Shown here piece after piece: positions 8,449 through 16,619 of a stretch of DNA of 33,264 nucleotides. A model generated the notes under the pieces. The model made no database searches, was not told the origin of the DNA, and saw only the letters and a program-made list of their open reading frames with translations. Positions within the stretch are counted from its first letter, which is position 1. Each line of letters starts with the position of its first letter. This DNA comes from JAADDG01 sp964450755. GTDB lineage: Bacteria > Campylobacterota > Campylobacteria > Campylobacterales > JAADDG01. The stretch covers positions 1 through 33,264 of the forward strand of contig CAYVDJ010000090.1 in the NCBI GenBank assembly GCA_964450755.1, given 5' to 3'. Made by a program: the position numbers and the translations under genes.

Positions 8449-8529
8449 CTTTTTATCTCCTGTTATTTTAATTGAGTTAATTATAAAGGAGTTTGGTAAA
8501 TAGAGTTACAATAAAAGATTAACAGACGG

Positions 8530-9696
8530 TTAATGAGAGTGAGTTTTTAGCTCAAATTCCACTAATTTTATCCAATAAGTGACTCCGGTAAGCAAAACTT
8601 CATCATTGAAATCATAATAGGGACTGTGGAGCATAAAAAGTTCCCCCTCTTTTTTTGTTCCGAGTTTCACATAACAACCTCTCTTTTTTTGAAGGAAAAA
8701 TGCAAAATCTTCAGAACCCATGGAAGGAGGATAGTCAGTTACGATATTTGTATCTCCCACACTCTCTTTGGCAGCTCTCAGGGCGGTTTTTATATCGTTG
8801 TTGACAGTTGCGGGATAGAGCCTTTTATAGTTGAGTTTCGCTTTTGCTCCAAAACCGTTTGCGACAGATGAACAAATGGAGTTCATTTTATCTTCTATTG
8901 TATCTTGAATATCCTCTTTAAATGTTCTGACTGTTCCTCTTAGAGTTGCCACATCGGGAATGACATTCCATGTGCTTCCGGAGTGTATCTGTGTGATTGA
9001 CAAAACGGCTGATTTTAGAGGATCTACATAACGGCTTACAATATTTTGCAAAGCGGTTACTATATGAGCAGAAACAACTATCGGATCAACTCCGTGTTCG
9101 GGATGAGCTGCATGAGAGCCTTTTGCCTCTATCTCTATCTCAAAATTATCATAAGCTGCCATAACAGCACCTTCTGATATGGCTATCTTCCCGGCTTCCA
9201 AAGCCGGCCAGTTGTGCATACCGTAGATGGCATCTATCTCAAAACGATCAAAAAGTCCCTCTTGTATCATCCTTTTTGCTCCGCCCTCGTTCTCTTCTGC
9301 AGGTTGAAAGATAAAATAGACGGTTCCGTCAAAGTTTTTCGTTTCGGAGAGATATTTTGCTGCGCCAAGGAGCATAGCCATATGTCCGTCATGTCCGCAG
9401 GCGTGCATCTTGCATCTGTTTTTTGAGCGATAGGGTATCTCATTTTTCTCACATATATCCAAAGCGTCAAGTTCTGCTCTAAGAGCCACCGACCTTTTGG
9501 AAGTTCTGTTTTTCAGTATCCCTATAACCCCTGTTTTTGCAAATCCTCTGTGAACTTCTATGCCAAAGTGTTCGAGTTTCTCCGCTATAAAATCGCTTGT
9601 CCATCTCTCCTCATAGGCAGTTTCCGGATGGATATGCAAAGCGTGTCTTATCTGTTTTAAAAAATGTTCCTCTTTTTTTAGAACTTCTTTTATCAT
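8530..9696 (-). CDS. M20D family amidohydrolase, hippurate hydrolase/N-acyl-amino acid hydrolase-like
   Basis: A 388-residue di-metal amidohydrolase that removes acyl groups from N-acylated amino acids. Metal ligands are visible in MHACGHDGH (97-105) and QPAEENEGGA (131-140), and the dimerization-domain signature GSHAAHPEHGVDPI follows. The final metal-site motif is MGSEDFAFFL. The usual RADxDAL reads RAELDAL, a known family variant. Length is close to C. jejuni HipO (383), but substrate cannot be assigned between hippurate, N-acetyl amino acids and related amides. It starts 18 bases after the YigZ gene and is probably cotranscribed with it. No signal peptide, so cytoplasmic. Confidence 0.9.
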   Translation of the reverse strand: MIKEVLKKEEHFLKQIRHALHIHPETAYEERWTSDFIAEKLEHFGIEVHRGFAKTGVIGILKNRTSKRSVALRAELDALDICEKNEIPYRSKNRCKMHACGHDGHMAMLLGAAKYLSETKNFDGTVYFIFQPAEENEGGAKRMIQEGLFDRFEIDAIYGMHNWPALEAGKIAISEGAVMAAYDNFEIEIEAKGSHAAHPEHGVDPIVVSAHIVTALQNIVSRYVDPLKSAVLSITQIHSGSTWNVIPDVATLRGTVRTFKEDIQDTIEDKMNSICSSVANGFGAKAKLNYKRLYPATVNNDIKTALRAAKESVGDTNIVTDYPPSMGSEDFAFFLQKKRGCYVKLGTKKEGELFMLHSPYYDFNDEVLLTGVTYWIKLVEFELKTHSH

Positions 9697-9714
9697 CTTT
9701 TTATCCTTTTGTAT

Positions 9715-10284
9715 TTAGTGGCGGTTTTTTTCTAAAAATTTTTCCAATTTCTCTTTTTGTGATTTTGTTACTGAAAGTTCCCATTTGATTTTGTCATTAA
9801 GAAATATTCGATTTCCAAAATCTATCATCTCTTTTTTGAGGTAGTATTCAAGATGTTGAATCATAGTATAAGGAATTTCAAACTCAAAAAGGAGTATTTT
9901 TTGATAAGGGATTAGAGAGGATTTTCCCAAAACCTCTTTTGCGGCAGAAGAGTAGGCACGGGCTATTCCTCCCGTTCCGAGCTTTATTCCTCCAAAATAT
10001 CTCACTATCAAAAAAGAGGAGTTGATAAGTTTCTCTCCTCTTAGAACATTGAGTACCGGCATCCCAGAAGTTCCTTTTGGTTCACCGTCATCACTGAAAT
10101 TTTCCACGATCTGTTCAAATTCATTTAGATATCTTTTTGCCCAAACTATATGATTTGCTTTTGGATGCTCTTTTTTTAATCGTTCATGTACTGTTTTAAA
10201 CTTTTCTGTCGGAGTCAAAAAAGCGATAAACTGTGATCTTTTCACCTCATAAGAGGCTTCAAAAATCTCTTTTACTGTAAACAA
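9715..10284 (-). CDS. YigZ/IMPACT (UPF0029) family protein
   Basis: A 189-residue protein of the YigZ/IMPACT family. Diagnostic segments are the N-terminal EVKRSQFIAFL, then SDDGEPKGTSGMPVLNVL and LIVRYFGGIKLGTGGIARAY, which form the conserved core. Eukaryotic IMPACT modulates eIF2-kinase signalling; the bacterial role is not settled, although nucleic-acid or ribosome association has been suggested. A C-terminal ferredoxin-like region (about 120-189) is present, so the protein is full length. It heads a two-gene unit with the M20 hydrolase. A TATAAA at 10317-10322 on the reverse strand may be its promoter. Confidence 0.9.
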   Translation of the reverse strand: MFTVKEIFEASYEVKRSQFIAFLTPTEKFKTVHERLKKEHPKANHIVWAKRYLNEFEQIVENFSDDGEPKGTSGMPVLNVLRGEKLINSSFLIVRYFGGIKLGTGGIARAYSSAAKEVLGKSSLIPYQKILLFEFEIPYTMIQHLEYYLKKEMIDFGNRIFLNDKIKWELSVTKSQKEKLEKFLEKNRH

Positions 10285-10390
10285 ATCATACTTCCTTTTA
10301 TCTTTTATTCCATCTTTTTATAGAAAACAGTCTTTAAATGAAGAATATTTTAAGAATATCATTATTGAGTTAAATGTAGGCTTTTATTTT

Positions 10391-11095
10391 TTAAAAATTT
10401 CTAAATTTTACTTTTATTCCAAGTTTTAGCGACTCTATATCAAGAGGTCGTTTTTGCTCTTTTATATCTTCTAAAGTTTTATCTCTGTATTGAAAATTTT
10501 GAATGTAATAGATACCTTTGTAATTTAAATCTTTTAAGAGGGAAGCTATCTCTTCTATATCTTTTTCATCTAACAAATCGGTGTGAACAGTTGTTCTTAT
10601 TTCGAGATTTTTTTGGTTTTTGATAAGATAGTTGATACTTTTTATCAGATTTTCATAGGAGTTGTTTTTTGTTATTTGGTGATATTTGTTTTTAGGTGCT
10701 TTAAAATCGATAGCAAAATAGTTGATTAGATCTTTGTCGCTTAACTCTTTTATGATCTCAAATCTGCTTGCATTGGAATCTATTTTTATCTTAAATCCCA
10801 TCTCTTTTATCTTTGAGCAAAAAAGAGGCAGATCGTTATAAAGAGTACACTCTCCACCGCTTATAACAACAGCATCCAAAAGGTTTTTCCTCTTTTTTAA
10901 AAAAGCAAAGATATCATCCAAAGAGGGCGCAACTTGTTGCGTCCTGCTTTTGAGGACTATTTCGGGATTGTGGCAGTATGGACAGCGCATATTGCAACCT
11001 GCTGTCCAGATGATACATGCCGTATGATCGGGATAATCCAGGATCGTAAAAGGGGTCAAATCATAAAAAGAGATATCTATATCTTCTTTTGGCAT
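10391..11095 (-). CDS. nrdG: Anaerobic ribonucleotide reductase activating enzyme (radical SAM)
   Basis: A 234-residue radical SAM enzyme that uses a [4Fe-4S] cluster and S-adenosylmethionine to install the glycyl radical on NrdD. The CxxxCxxC motif is at Cys34, Cys38 and Cys41 (AGCNMRCPYCHNPE), and ISGGECTLY supplies the SAM-binding GGE motif. The N-terminus FYDLTPFTILDYPDHTACIIW is typical of the NrdG2-type activase. Its start overlaps by 19 bases the end of the 56-residue ORF carrying the glycyl-radical motif, directly downstream of nrdD, so substrate and activase are coupled. Works only without oxygen. Confidence 0.94.
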   Translation of the reverse strand: MPKEDIDISFYDLTPFTILDYPDHTACIIWTAGCNMRCPYCHNPEIVLKSRTQQVAPSLDDIFAFLKKRKNLLDAVVISGGECTLYNDLPLFCSKIKEMGFKIKIDSNASRFEIIKELSDKDLINYFAIDFKAPKNKYHQITKNNSYENLIKSINYLIKNQKNLEIRTTVHTDLLDEKDIEEIASLLKDLNYKGIYYIQNFQYRDKTLEDIKEQKRPLDIESLKLGIKVKFRNF

Positions 11096-11247
11096 TTTTG
11101 TTCTTTGAACTGTTTTCTCTCTCTGTGTTCTCCTTTTTTGCCTATATTGAAGCTCTCAACAGGTCTGTGATAACCCATTACTCTTGTATAAACCATACAT
11201 TTTGTTCTTTTGTGTTGTAGCAATTCCAGTATTTCAGTTTTGCTCAT
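11077..11247 (-). CDS. Separate glycyl-radical tail of anaerobic ribonucleotide reductase (split NrdD)
   Basis: A 56-residue ORF in the +1 frame relative to nrdD, overlapping its 3' end by 14 bases and nrdG by 19. Residues 17-45 (CMVYTRVMGYHRPVESFNIG, then KKGEHRERK) match the C-terminal glycyl-radical segment of class III reductases, RVxGYxxPVxxxNxGKxxExxxR; Gly25 is the expected radical site. The upstream nrdD ORF stops before this segment, after its zinc motif. A Shine-Dalgarno-like AGAGAGG lies 10 bases before the ATG. Three readings are possible: a naturally split enzyme assembled from two chains, programmed frameshifting that fuses them, or a frameshift or sequencing error. The intact start, overlaps and clean small ORF favour a real split. 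Function by motif is confident; arrangement is inferred. Confidence 0.8.
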   Translation of the reverse strand: MSKTEILELLQHKRTKCMVYTRVMGYHRPVESFNIGKKGEHRERKQFKEQKCQKKI

Positions 11248-13369
11248 GGCTGTTAATCCTCTCTTTCATATAGTTTTGCAACAGTTCTTCATCACATTTT
11301 GGGCAGTATTCATGCTCTCCGCTGAGATATCCGTGTTTGGGACAGATGGAAAAGAGCGGAGTTATCGTGATGTAGGGAAGTTTGAAATTTGTGATAACAC
11401 TTTTTACCAGTCTTCTACACGCCTCCGGTGAACTTACCTTTTCTCCCATATAGAGGTGCAAAACCGTACCTCCGGTGTATTTGCACTGCAAATCATCCTG
11501 AAGTTCCAAAGCCTCAAACGGATCATCCGTATAGCCTACGGGGATTTGAGAACTGTTTGTGTAGTAGATATTTTCTCCAAATCCTGCCTGAATGATGGAT
11601 GGAAATCTTTTTTTATCCTCTTTTGCAAAGCGGTATGTTGTACCTTCTGCGGGAGTTGCTTCAAGATTGTAGAGGTTTCCTGTCTCTTTTTGGTAGCTTT
11701 TTAATCTCTCTCTCATAAACTCAAGCAGTTCAAGAGCAAACTCTTTTCCCTCTTCATCGGCTATATCGTATCTGTCATTGCTGAAATTTCTTATCATCTC
11801 GTTTAATCCGTTTACTCCGATAGTAGAGAAGTGATTGTTAAAATGGGGAAGATACCTTTTTGTAAAGGGGTAAAGACCTCTTTTGAACATTATGTCGATA
11901 AATTCTCTCTTTTTCTCCAAAGTCGATTTTGCCAAATCCATAAGACGGGTCAATTCTTCGTATAATCTTTTTTTATCACCTTTATAAAGATATCCAAGCC
12001 TTGCGGTATTTATCGTAACAACTCCGATACTTCCCGTCATCTCCGCACTGCCGAAAAGTCCGTTTCCTCTTTTTAAAAGCTCTCTTAGGTCAAGTTGAAG
12101 TCTGCAACACATACTTCTTACGGCATTTGGTTTATAAGCTTCGGGATTCTCTTTTAACTCACCGCTTACGGGGTCTTTTATGTATTGGCTTCCTATGAAA
12201 TTTTGAAAATAGGAAGAGCCGATTTTTGCCGTATTTTCAAAAAGTATATCCGTATTTTCCCCATACCAGTCAAACTCTTCGGTGATATTTACGGTAGGGA
12301 TGGGGAAAGTAAAAGGTTGTGAGTTTTTGTCTCCTTCGGTCATTACCTCATAAAAAGCTTTGTTGATTAGATTCATCTCTTTTTGAAAATCTTTATATGT
12401 AAGATCGGTTAGTTTTTCCACTCCTCTTTGTTTTGCTTTGTCCGTAAGTTTTTTATCCTTGATATCTTTAAAAAGATGTTCGTTTTTTTTGGTCGGAATC
12501 TGATCTTTTAGATCGCTTGGAACCGTCCAGTCAATCGTTATATTTGTAAAAGGAGACTGTCCCCAACGAGCCGGAACATTGAGATTGTAAACAAAACTTC
12601 TTATTGCTTTTTTTATCTGCGTATAATTTAGATCATCTTTAAAAACATAGGGAGCAAGATAGGTGTCAAAACTGCTAAATGCCTGAGCTCCCGCCCATTC
12701 GCTTTGGAGTATTCCCAAAAAATTTGCCATTTGACCAAGAGCCGATCTGAAATGATTTGGCGCTTTGCTCTCCACTCTGCCTCGAACACCGTTAAATCCT
12801 TCATTCAAAAGCACTCTCAGACTCCATCCCGCACAGTATCCGGTCAGACAGTCAAGATCATGGATATGATAATCTCCGTTTCTGTGGGCATACCCTTCCT
12901 CTTTGGAGTAAACTTTATCAAGCCAGAAATTTGCTATCACCTTTCCTGCGAGATTGTTTACAAGACCGGCATTGGAATATCCGGTATTGGCATTGGCATT
13001 TATCCGCCAATCGCTTTTGTTGATATACTCCTGTACGCTTGAAGTACAGTTGATAAAAGTCGTATCATCTGCGATACCTGCTATCTGTTCTCTTTGCATT
13101 TTATGGAGAAAACGATAGGTTATGAAAGATTTTGCAACCTCAAAATAACCTGTATGAAAGAGTTCATATTCGATGATATCTTGAATATCTTCGACCGCTT
13201 TTACAGGATCAAAAGATATCTTTATCAAAACACTCTCAAATACCCGTTTGTCATAGGGAGTTAAAACGCTGTCAAATGCCGCTTTTATGGCATCTTCTAT
13301 CTTGTAAGCCTCAAATTTGACTTTTTGACCGTCCCTTTTTATGATAAATTTTGGAAAATTTATTTTCAT
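11234..13369 (-). CDS. nrdD: Anaerobic ribonucleoside-triphosphate reductase, catalytic chain without its glycyl-radical tail
   Basis: A 711-residue class III ribonucleotide reductase that makes deoxynucleotides without oxygen. An ATP-cone (about 6-95, FIIKRDGQKVKFEAYKIEDA) supplies allosteric control. The barrel follows, with HDLDCLTGYCAGW (170-182), the NVPARWGQSPFTNI loop (264-277) and MCCRLQLD (420-427), whose cysteines include the probable thiyl residue. Near the end, CPKHGYLSGEHEYCPKC (676-692) is a zinc site with Cys676, His679, Cys689 and Cys692. Translation stops 19 codons later, so the RVxGY glycyl-radical motif is absent from this chain and occurs in the next ORF. The ATG follows a GAGG ribosome site (ATGAGGTAAAA); a TATAAT lies 29 bases upstream. 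No NrdR box was found by eye. Confidence 0.95.
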   Translation of the reverse strand: MKINFPKFIIKRDGQKVKFEAYKIEDAIKAAFDSVLTPYDKRVFESVLIKISFDPVKAVEDIQDIIEYELFHTGYFEVAKSFITYRFLHKMQREQIAGIADDTTFINCTSSVQEYINKSDWRINANANTGYSNAGLVNNLAGKVIANFWLDKVYSKEEGYAHRNGDYHIHDLDCLTGYCAGWSLRVLLNEGFNGVRGRVESKAPNHFRSALGQMANFLGILQSEWAGAQAFSSFDTYLAPYVFKDDLNYTQIKKAIRSFVYNLNVPARWGQSPFTNITIDWTVPSDLKDQIPTKKNEHLFKDIKDKKLTDKAKQRGVEKLTDLTYKDFQKEMNLINKAFYEVMTEGDKNSQPFTFPIPTVNITEEFDWYGENTDILFENTAKIGSSYFQNFIGSQYIKDPVSGELKENPEAYKPNAVRSMCCRLQLDLRELLKRGNGLFGSAEMTGSIGVVTINTARLGYLYKGDKKRLYEELTRLMDLAKSTLEKKREFIDIMFKRGLYPFTKRYLPHFNNHFSTIGVNGLNEMIRNFSNDRYDIADEEGKEFALELLEFMRERLKSYQKETGNLYNLEATPAEGTTYRFAKEDKKRFPSIIQAGFGENIYYTNSSQIPVGYTDDPFEALELQDDLQCKYTGGTVLHLYMGEKVSSPEACRRLVKSVITNFKLPYITITPLFSICPKHGYLSGEHEYCPKCDEELLQNYMKERINSHEQN

Positions 13370-13397
13370 TTTTACCTCATTGGTTATTTATTTATGT

Positions 13398-13403
13398 ATT
13401 ATA
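13398..13403 (-). promoter_or_regulatory. -10 element of the nrdD-nrdG operon
   Basis: On the reverse strand CGATATAATAC contains TATAAT 29 bases upstream of the nrdD ATG. A TTGTCA at 13426-13431 is too far (22-base spacer) to be a standard -35. Confidence 0.55.
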
Positions 13404-13444
13404 TCGGATAAAAATGATATTTTTGTGACAATAAAAGTAAAATG

Positions 13445-14230
13445 TCAGAAAGCTTTTTTCATCTCTTTTAAAATGGTTTTTTGTGAGAATTTATGATTGA
13501 AAAAATACTCAAACGCTATAACTCCCTGATAAAGAAGCATATCTTTTCCGTCTTTGTATTTTAATCCAAAATCGGAAGCTTTTTGCAAAAAGGGAGTGTT
13601 TTTGTTGTAGATAACATCAACTGCGTATTTGGCAGATACAAACAGTTTGTCCAAAAGAGCTTCATCAACAGGAAGGGATTGATCGCTTAGTCCCGCTGAA
13701 GTTGTATTGATGACAAGATCATAGGAAGATATTTTGAAATTATCCCAACTGTAGGATATAAAGCCGTTTTCTTCAAAAAAAGAGAGTCTTTTTTGACTTC
13801 TGTTTAGGATATTCACACTGTGATTTTTCTCTTTCAGATAGATGGAGATCGCTTTTGCCGTTCCTCCCGCACCCAGGATGAGAACCCTCTTTGCATCTTT
13901 AAACTCTTTTATGGCTTCATAAAAACCCGGTGCATCGGTGTTATAGCCTATCAGTCTGTTATTTTCTTTTATGATTGTATTGACTGCTTTTATCTTTGAA
14001 GCGACTCCCCTTATCTCATCACACGCTCTAAAAGCCGCCTCTTTGTGGGGAACGGTTACATTGACTCCTGATAATTTCAGAGTTAGAAACTTTTCTCTTA
14101 AAATATCTCCGTTTTTTAGAAGATATCTTGTGTAACAGGCATCCAAAAAGAGATTTTTTATAGCCGTATTGTGCATAAGAGGGGATATGGAGTGTGAAAC
14201 GGGATCACCAAAAATTGCAAAAAGTTTCAT
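13445..14230 (-). CDS. aroE: Shikimate dehydrogenase
   Basis: A 261-residue NADP-dependent dehydrogenase that reduces 3-dehydroshikimate to shikimate in the aromatic amino acid pathway. The substrate site is GDPVSHSISPLMHN (8-21), the catalytic Lys63 lies in NVTVPHKE and Asp99 in IGYNTDAPGF; the dinucleotide-binding motif is GAGGTAKA (120-127). The C-terminal MLLYQGVIAFEYF is also diagnostic. Its ATG overlaps the trpE stop by four bases, so the two are translationally coupled. It is the last gene of the SPOR-trpE-aroE unit. Confidence 0.96.
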   Translation of the reverse strand: MKLFAIFGDPVSHSISPLMHNTAIKNLFLDACYTRYLLKNGDILREKFLTLKLSGVNVTVPHKEAAFRACDEIRGVASKIKAVNTIIKENNRLIGYNTDAPGFYEAIKEFKDAKRVLILGAGGTAKAISIYLKEKNHSVNILNRSQKRLSFFEENGFISYSWDNFKISSYDLVINTTSAGLSDQSLPVDEALLDKLFVSAKYAVDVIYNKNTPFLQKASDFGLKYKDGKDMLLYQGVIAFEYFFNHKFSQKTILKEMKKAF

Positions 14231-15645
14231 TCCCTCTCTTTAAGATCATTTAGAGAACTCATCAAAGCGCCGAGTTTGTTTTGAACTTCAAGATATTCAA
14301 GTTCCGGTTTACTGTCTGCGACTATTCCGGCTCCTGCTTGAAAAACTATGCGATCTTCTTTTAACAGAGAAGTTCTTATCGTGATAGCCGTGTCCATATT
14401 GCCGTCAAATCCGAAATATCCGATAGACCCGCTGTAATATCCTCTTTTTAGACCTTCAAATTCCGCTATCAGCTCCATAGCCCTGATCTTTGGAGTACCG
14501 GTCATCGTACCGGCTGTAAAAGTGGCTGCAAAAAGATCAAACATATCATATTTTTTATCAAGTATAGCTTCTACATCGCTGACCATGTGCATAACATGAG
14601 AATATCTCTCCACTCTCATCAGTGAAGGAACATGAACACTTCCGCTTTTTGCCACCTTTCCCACATCATTTCTGCCCAAATCAACAAGCATCAGATGTTC
14701 GGCTCTCTCTTTTTCATCATTTAGCATTTCAAGTTCGTTTGCTTTGTCTTTATCGAGGTCTTTTCCTCTTCTTCTTGTTCCGGCAATCGGACGCAAAAGT
14801 ATGTGAGAGTCTTTCAGTCCTACCATGACTTCGGGAGAACTTCCGGCTATCGCAAAATCTTCAAATTCCAAAAGGTACATATAAGGAGAGGGATTTTTGC
14901 TTCTTAAGATCCTGTAAAAACTGAGTCTGTCAATATTTGCAAACTGTGTAAAACGGTTTGACATAACTATCTGAAAAACATCTCCGCTTTTGATCATCTC
15001 TTTTGATTTTTTTACCATTTCAAAAAACCGCTCTTTATCAAAAGCAAATTTACCTTCTTTTAGATCGATTTTACTCTTTTTTATCGAAACATAACTGCAT
15101 GGAGTTTTGAGATGTTCTACAATCTCATCCAAAAGAGAGGTGTATTTATCAAAAGAACTCATGAGAGTCAAAGTATTGGTTTTGTGCGAAAAAGCGGCAA
15201 TAAGTTTGGGACGGATTAATTCCAAATCGGGAGTATCTATCTCATCTTTTAGATGATCCATATATTTTTGTAAAACAGGCTCAAAAACTTTGACAAGATC
15301 ATATCCGATATATCCTATAAATCCGTCAACAAAACCGACTTTCAGCTCTCTTCCTATCTTTTTATAATACTCTTTGTCTATCTTTTTATAATATTTTTTC
15401 AAAAAATCAAACGGATTTTTATCAACCTCTTTTATCTCACCTTTTTCATTTTGATAGGTTGTTTTGCCTTCTTTGTGGATAAGTCTCTCTCTTGCGCCTA
15501 TAAAGATAAAGCTGTAATTGCCGTCTTCGGTATTTATGGCACTTTCAAATAAAAAAGAGAGTTCGTTTGGAAATCTCTTTTTTAATTTACTGTATATGGA
15601 GATAGGGGTCAGCTGATCAAAAAGAGTTTTTCTATAAGAAAACAA
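14227..15645 (-). CDS. trpE: Anthranilate synthase component I
   Basis: A 472-residue chorismate-utilizing enzyme that makes anthranilate from chorismate with ammonia from a TrpG glutaminase subunit. The N-terminal FLFESA (31-36) with the following YSFIFIG corresponds to the LLES tryptophan-feedback region, which favours TrpE over PabB. The catalytic C-terminal half carries FAIAGSSPEVMVG, the IAGTRRRG loop, HLMLVDLGRNDVGKV and TAGTMTGTPKIRAMELI. Translation starts at TTG 15645 directly after the stop of the SPOR gene, with GAGG nine bases before. No trpG or other trp gene adjoins it, so the pathway is scattered here. No leader peptide or attenuator is seen. Confidence 0.93.
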   Translation of the reverse strand: MFSYRKTLFDQLTPISIYSKLKKRFPNELSFLFESAINTEDGNYSFIFIGARERLIHKEGKTTYQNEKGEIKEVDKNPFDFLKKYYKKIDKEYYKKIGRELKVGFVDGFIGYIGYDLVKVFEPVLQKYMDHLKDEIDTPDLELIRPKLIAAFSHKTNTLTLMSSFDKYTSLLDEIVEHLKTPCSYVSIKKSKIDLKEGKFAFDKERFFEMVKKSKEMIKSGDVFQIVMSNRFTQFANIDRLSFYRILRSKNPSPYMYLLEFEDFAIAGSSPEVMVGLKDSHILLRPIAGTRRRGKDLDKDKANELEMLNDEKERAEHLMLVDLGRNDVGKVAKSGSVHVPSLMRVERYSHVMHMVSDVEAILDKKYDMFDLFAATFTAGTMTGTPKIRAMELIAEFEGLKRGYYSGSIGYFGFDGNMDTAITIRTSLLKEDRIVFQAGAGIVADSKPELEYLEVQNKLGALMSSLNDLKERE

Positions 15646-16542
15646 TTAATTTATCCTCAGTAAAAAAGCGTTTGGGTTGATGTTTGTTTTTATTTTTGGC
15701 ATATCTTTTAAAGCCGCTTCCTTTGAAAAATATGGACCTATCAAAACTTTGGTTGCCTTTTTACCGTGAACAACACTTTTTTTAAGAATATATTTTAGTT
15801 TGTTTGTCTCTATCTTTTTCAAAAAGCTTCTGCTTGGAAGAGTTTTGAAAGAGGCACTTACCTGAATATAATATCCTTTTATTTTACACACTTTTTTAGG
15901 CTGTGGCTTTGGTGCTGTTTTTGGTTTTGGCTTTACGGTTTTGGCGGTTTGAACCGGTTTTGGCGGTTTTTGTTCTTTTTTAACCTCTTTTTTTTCTGCT
16001 GGGATCTGTTTTTTCTCTACCACAGGTTCATTTTTGATCTCCTGTTGTATCTCCTTGACTATTTTTTCCTCTTTTGGTTTGACTGTTTGTTCTTGTTCTT
16101 GCTCTTTTTGGACAACATTGGTGTTTTCTATCTCTTTTTCTCTGAGAGTTTTTACCATTTCATCAAAATCACTCTCTCCCTCATCCCCTTTTTTCATCTG
16201 TTGATTGGAATCTTTTTCCTCTTCCACCGGAACACCGTTGAAAAGTTTTTTATCTGCATCTTCAACAGATTTCTGAGGAGTTGGAGCGGGTGTGTTTTTT
16301 TGCTCTGTCGGAGGGATAAGCGTAACTTCATCATCTGCTTTTTGATTGTTTACAAGTTTCATGCCTACTAACACTATCAAAAAAAGCAATACCAAAGAGG
16401 CTGCTGTCAATAAAATCTTTTTTATATTTACCGGTTTCTTGTTACTGTTTATCTTATCTAAAATAATATCATTCATATTGCCTTTTTCACTCTTTTTAGA
16501 GTCTGAAGATTTAGAAGTTTCCTCTTTTTTCTTCTCTTCCAT
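15646..16542 (-). CDS. Membrane-anchored SPOR-domain protein
   Basis: A 298-residue bitopic membrane protein. A basic, charged cytoplasmic tail (1-40) is followed by one transmembrane helix (about 42-64), a long Lys/Glu/Pro/Gln-rich periplasmic linker (about 65-215) with PKPVQTAKTVKPKPKTAPKP, and a C-terminal SPOR domain (about 218-298) starting KGYYIQVSASFKTLPS and ending INPNAFLLRIN. SPOR domains bind denuded peptidoglycan glycans, usually at the division site, so a role in cell division or wall remodelling is likely. A similar gene lies beside aroE in C. jejuni, as I recall; here trpE sits between. Shared transcription with aromatic biosynthesis is probably historical. Confidence 0.88.
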   Translation of the reverse strand: MEEKKKEETSKSSDSKKSEKGNMNDIILDKINSNKKPVNIKKILLTAASLVLLFLIVLVGMKLVNNQKADDEVTLIPPTEQKNTPAPTPQKSVEDADKKLFNGVPVEEEKDSNQQMKKGDEGESDFDEMVKTLREKEIENTNVVQKEQEQEQTVKPKEEKIVKEIQQEIKNEPVVEKKQIPAEKKEVKKEQKPPKPVQTAKTVKPKPKTAPKPQPKKVCKIKGYYIQVSASFKTLPSRSFLKKIETNKLKYILKKSVVHGKKATKVLIGPYFSKEAALKDMPKIKTNINPNAFLLRIN

Positions 16543-16574
16543 GATCTACACCTTTTTATAAATTTATCTTTCCA

Positions 16575-16585
16575 ATTATATTATA
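16575..16585 (-). promoter_or_regulatory. -10 region of the SPOR-trpE-aroE unit
   Basis: Two overlapping TATAAT boxes (reverse-strand TATAATATAAT) lie in the 77-base gap upstream of the SPOR gene, suggesting that this unit is transcribed apart from the slyD operon upstream. Confidence 0.55.
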
Positions 16586-16619
16586 ATTTTACTAAAGAAA
16601 CAAATTTTTATGGACATTT

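Noticed and set aside
15949..16371. Plus-strand frame coding a very Phe/Leu-rich product
   Set aside because: Antisense to the Lys/Glu-rich SPOR linker; the composition is simply the complement of AAA/GAA codons, not a membrane protein.
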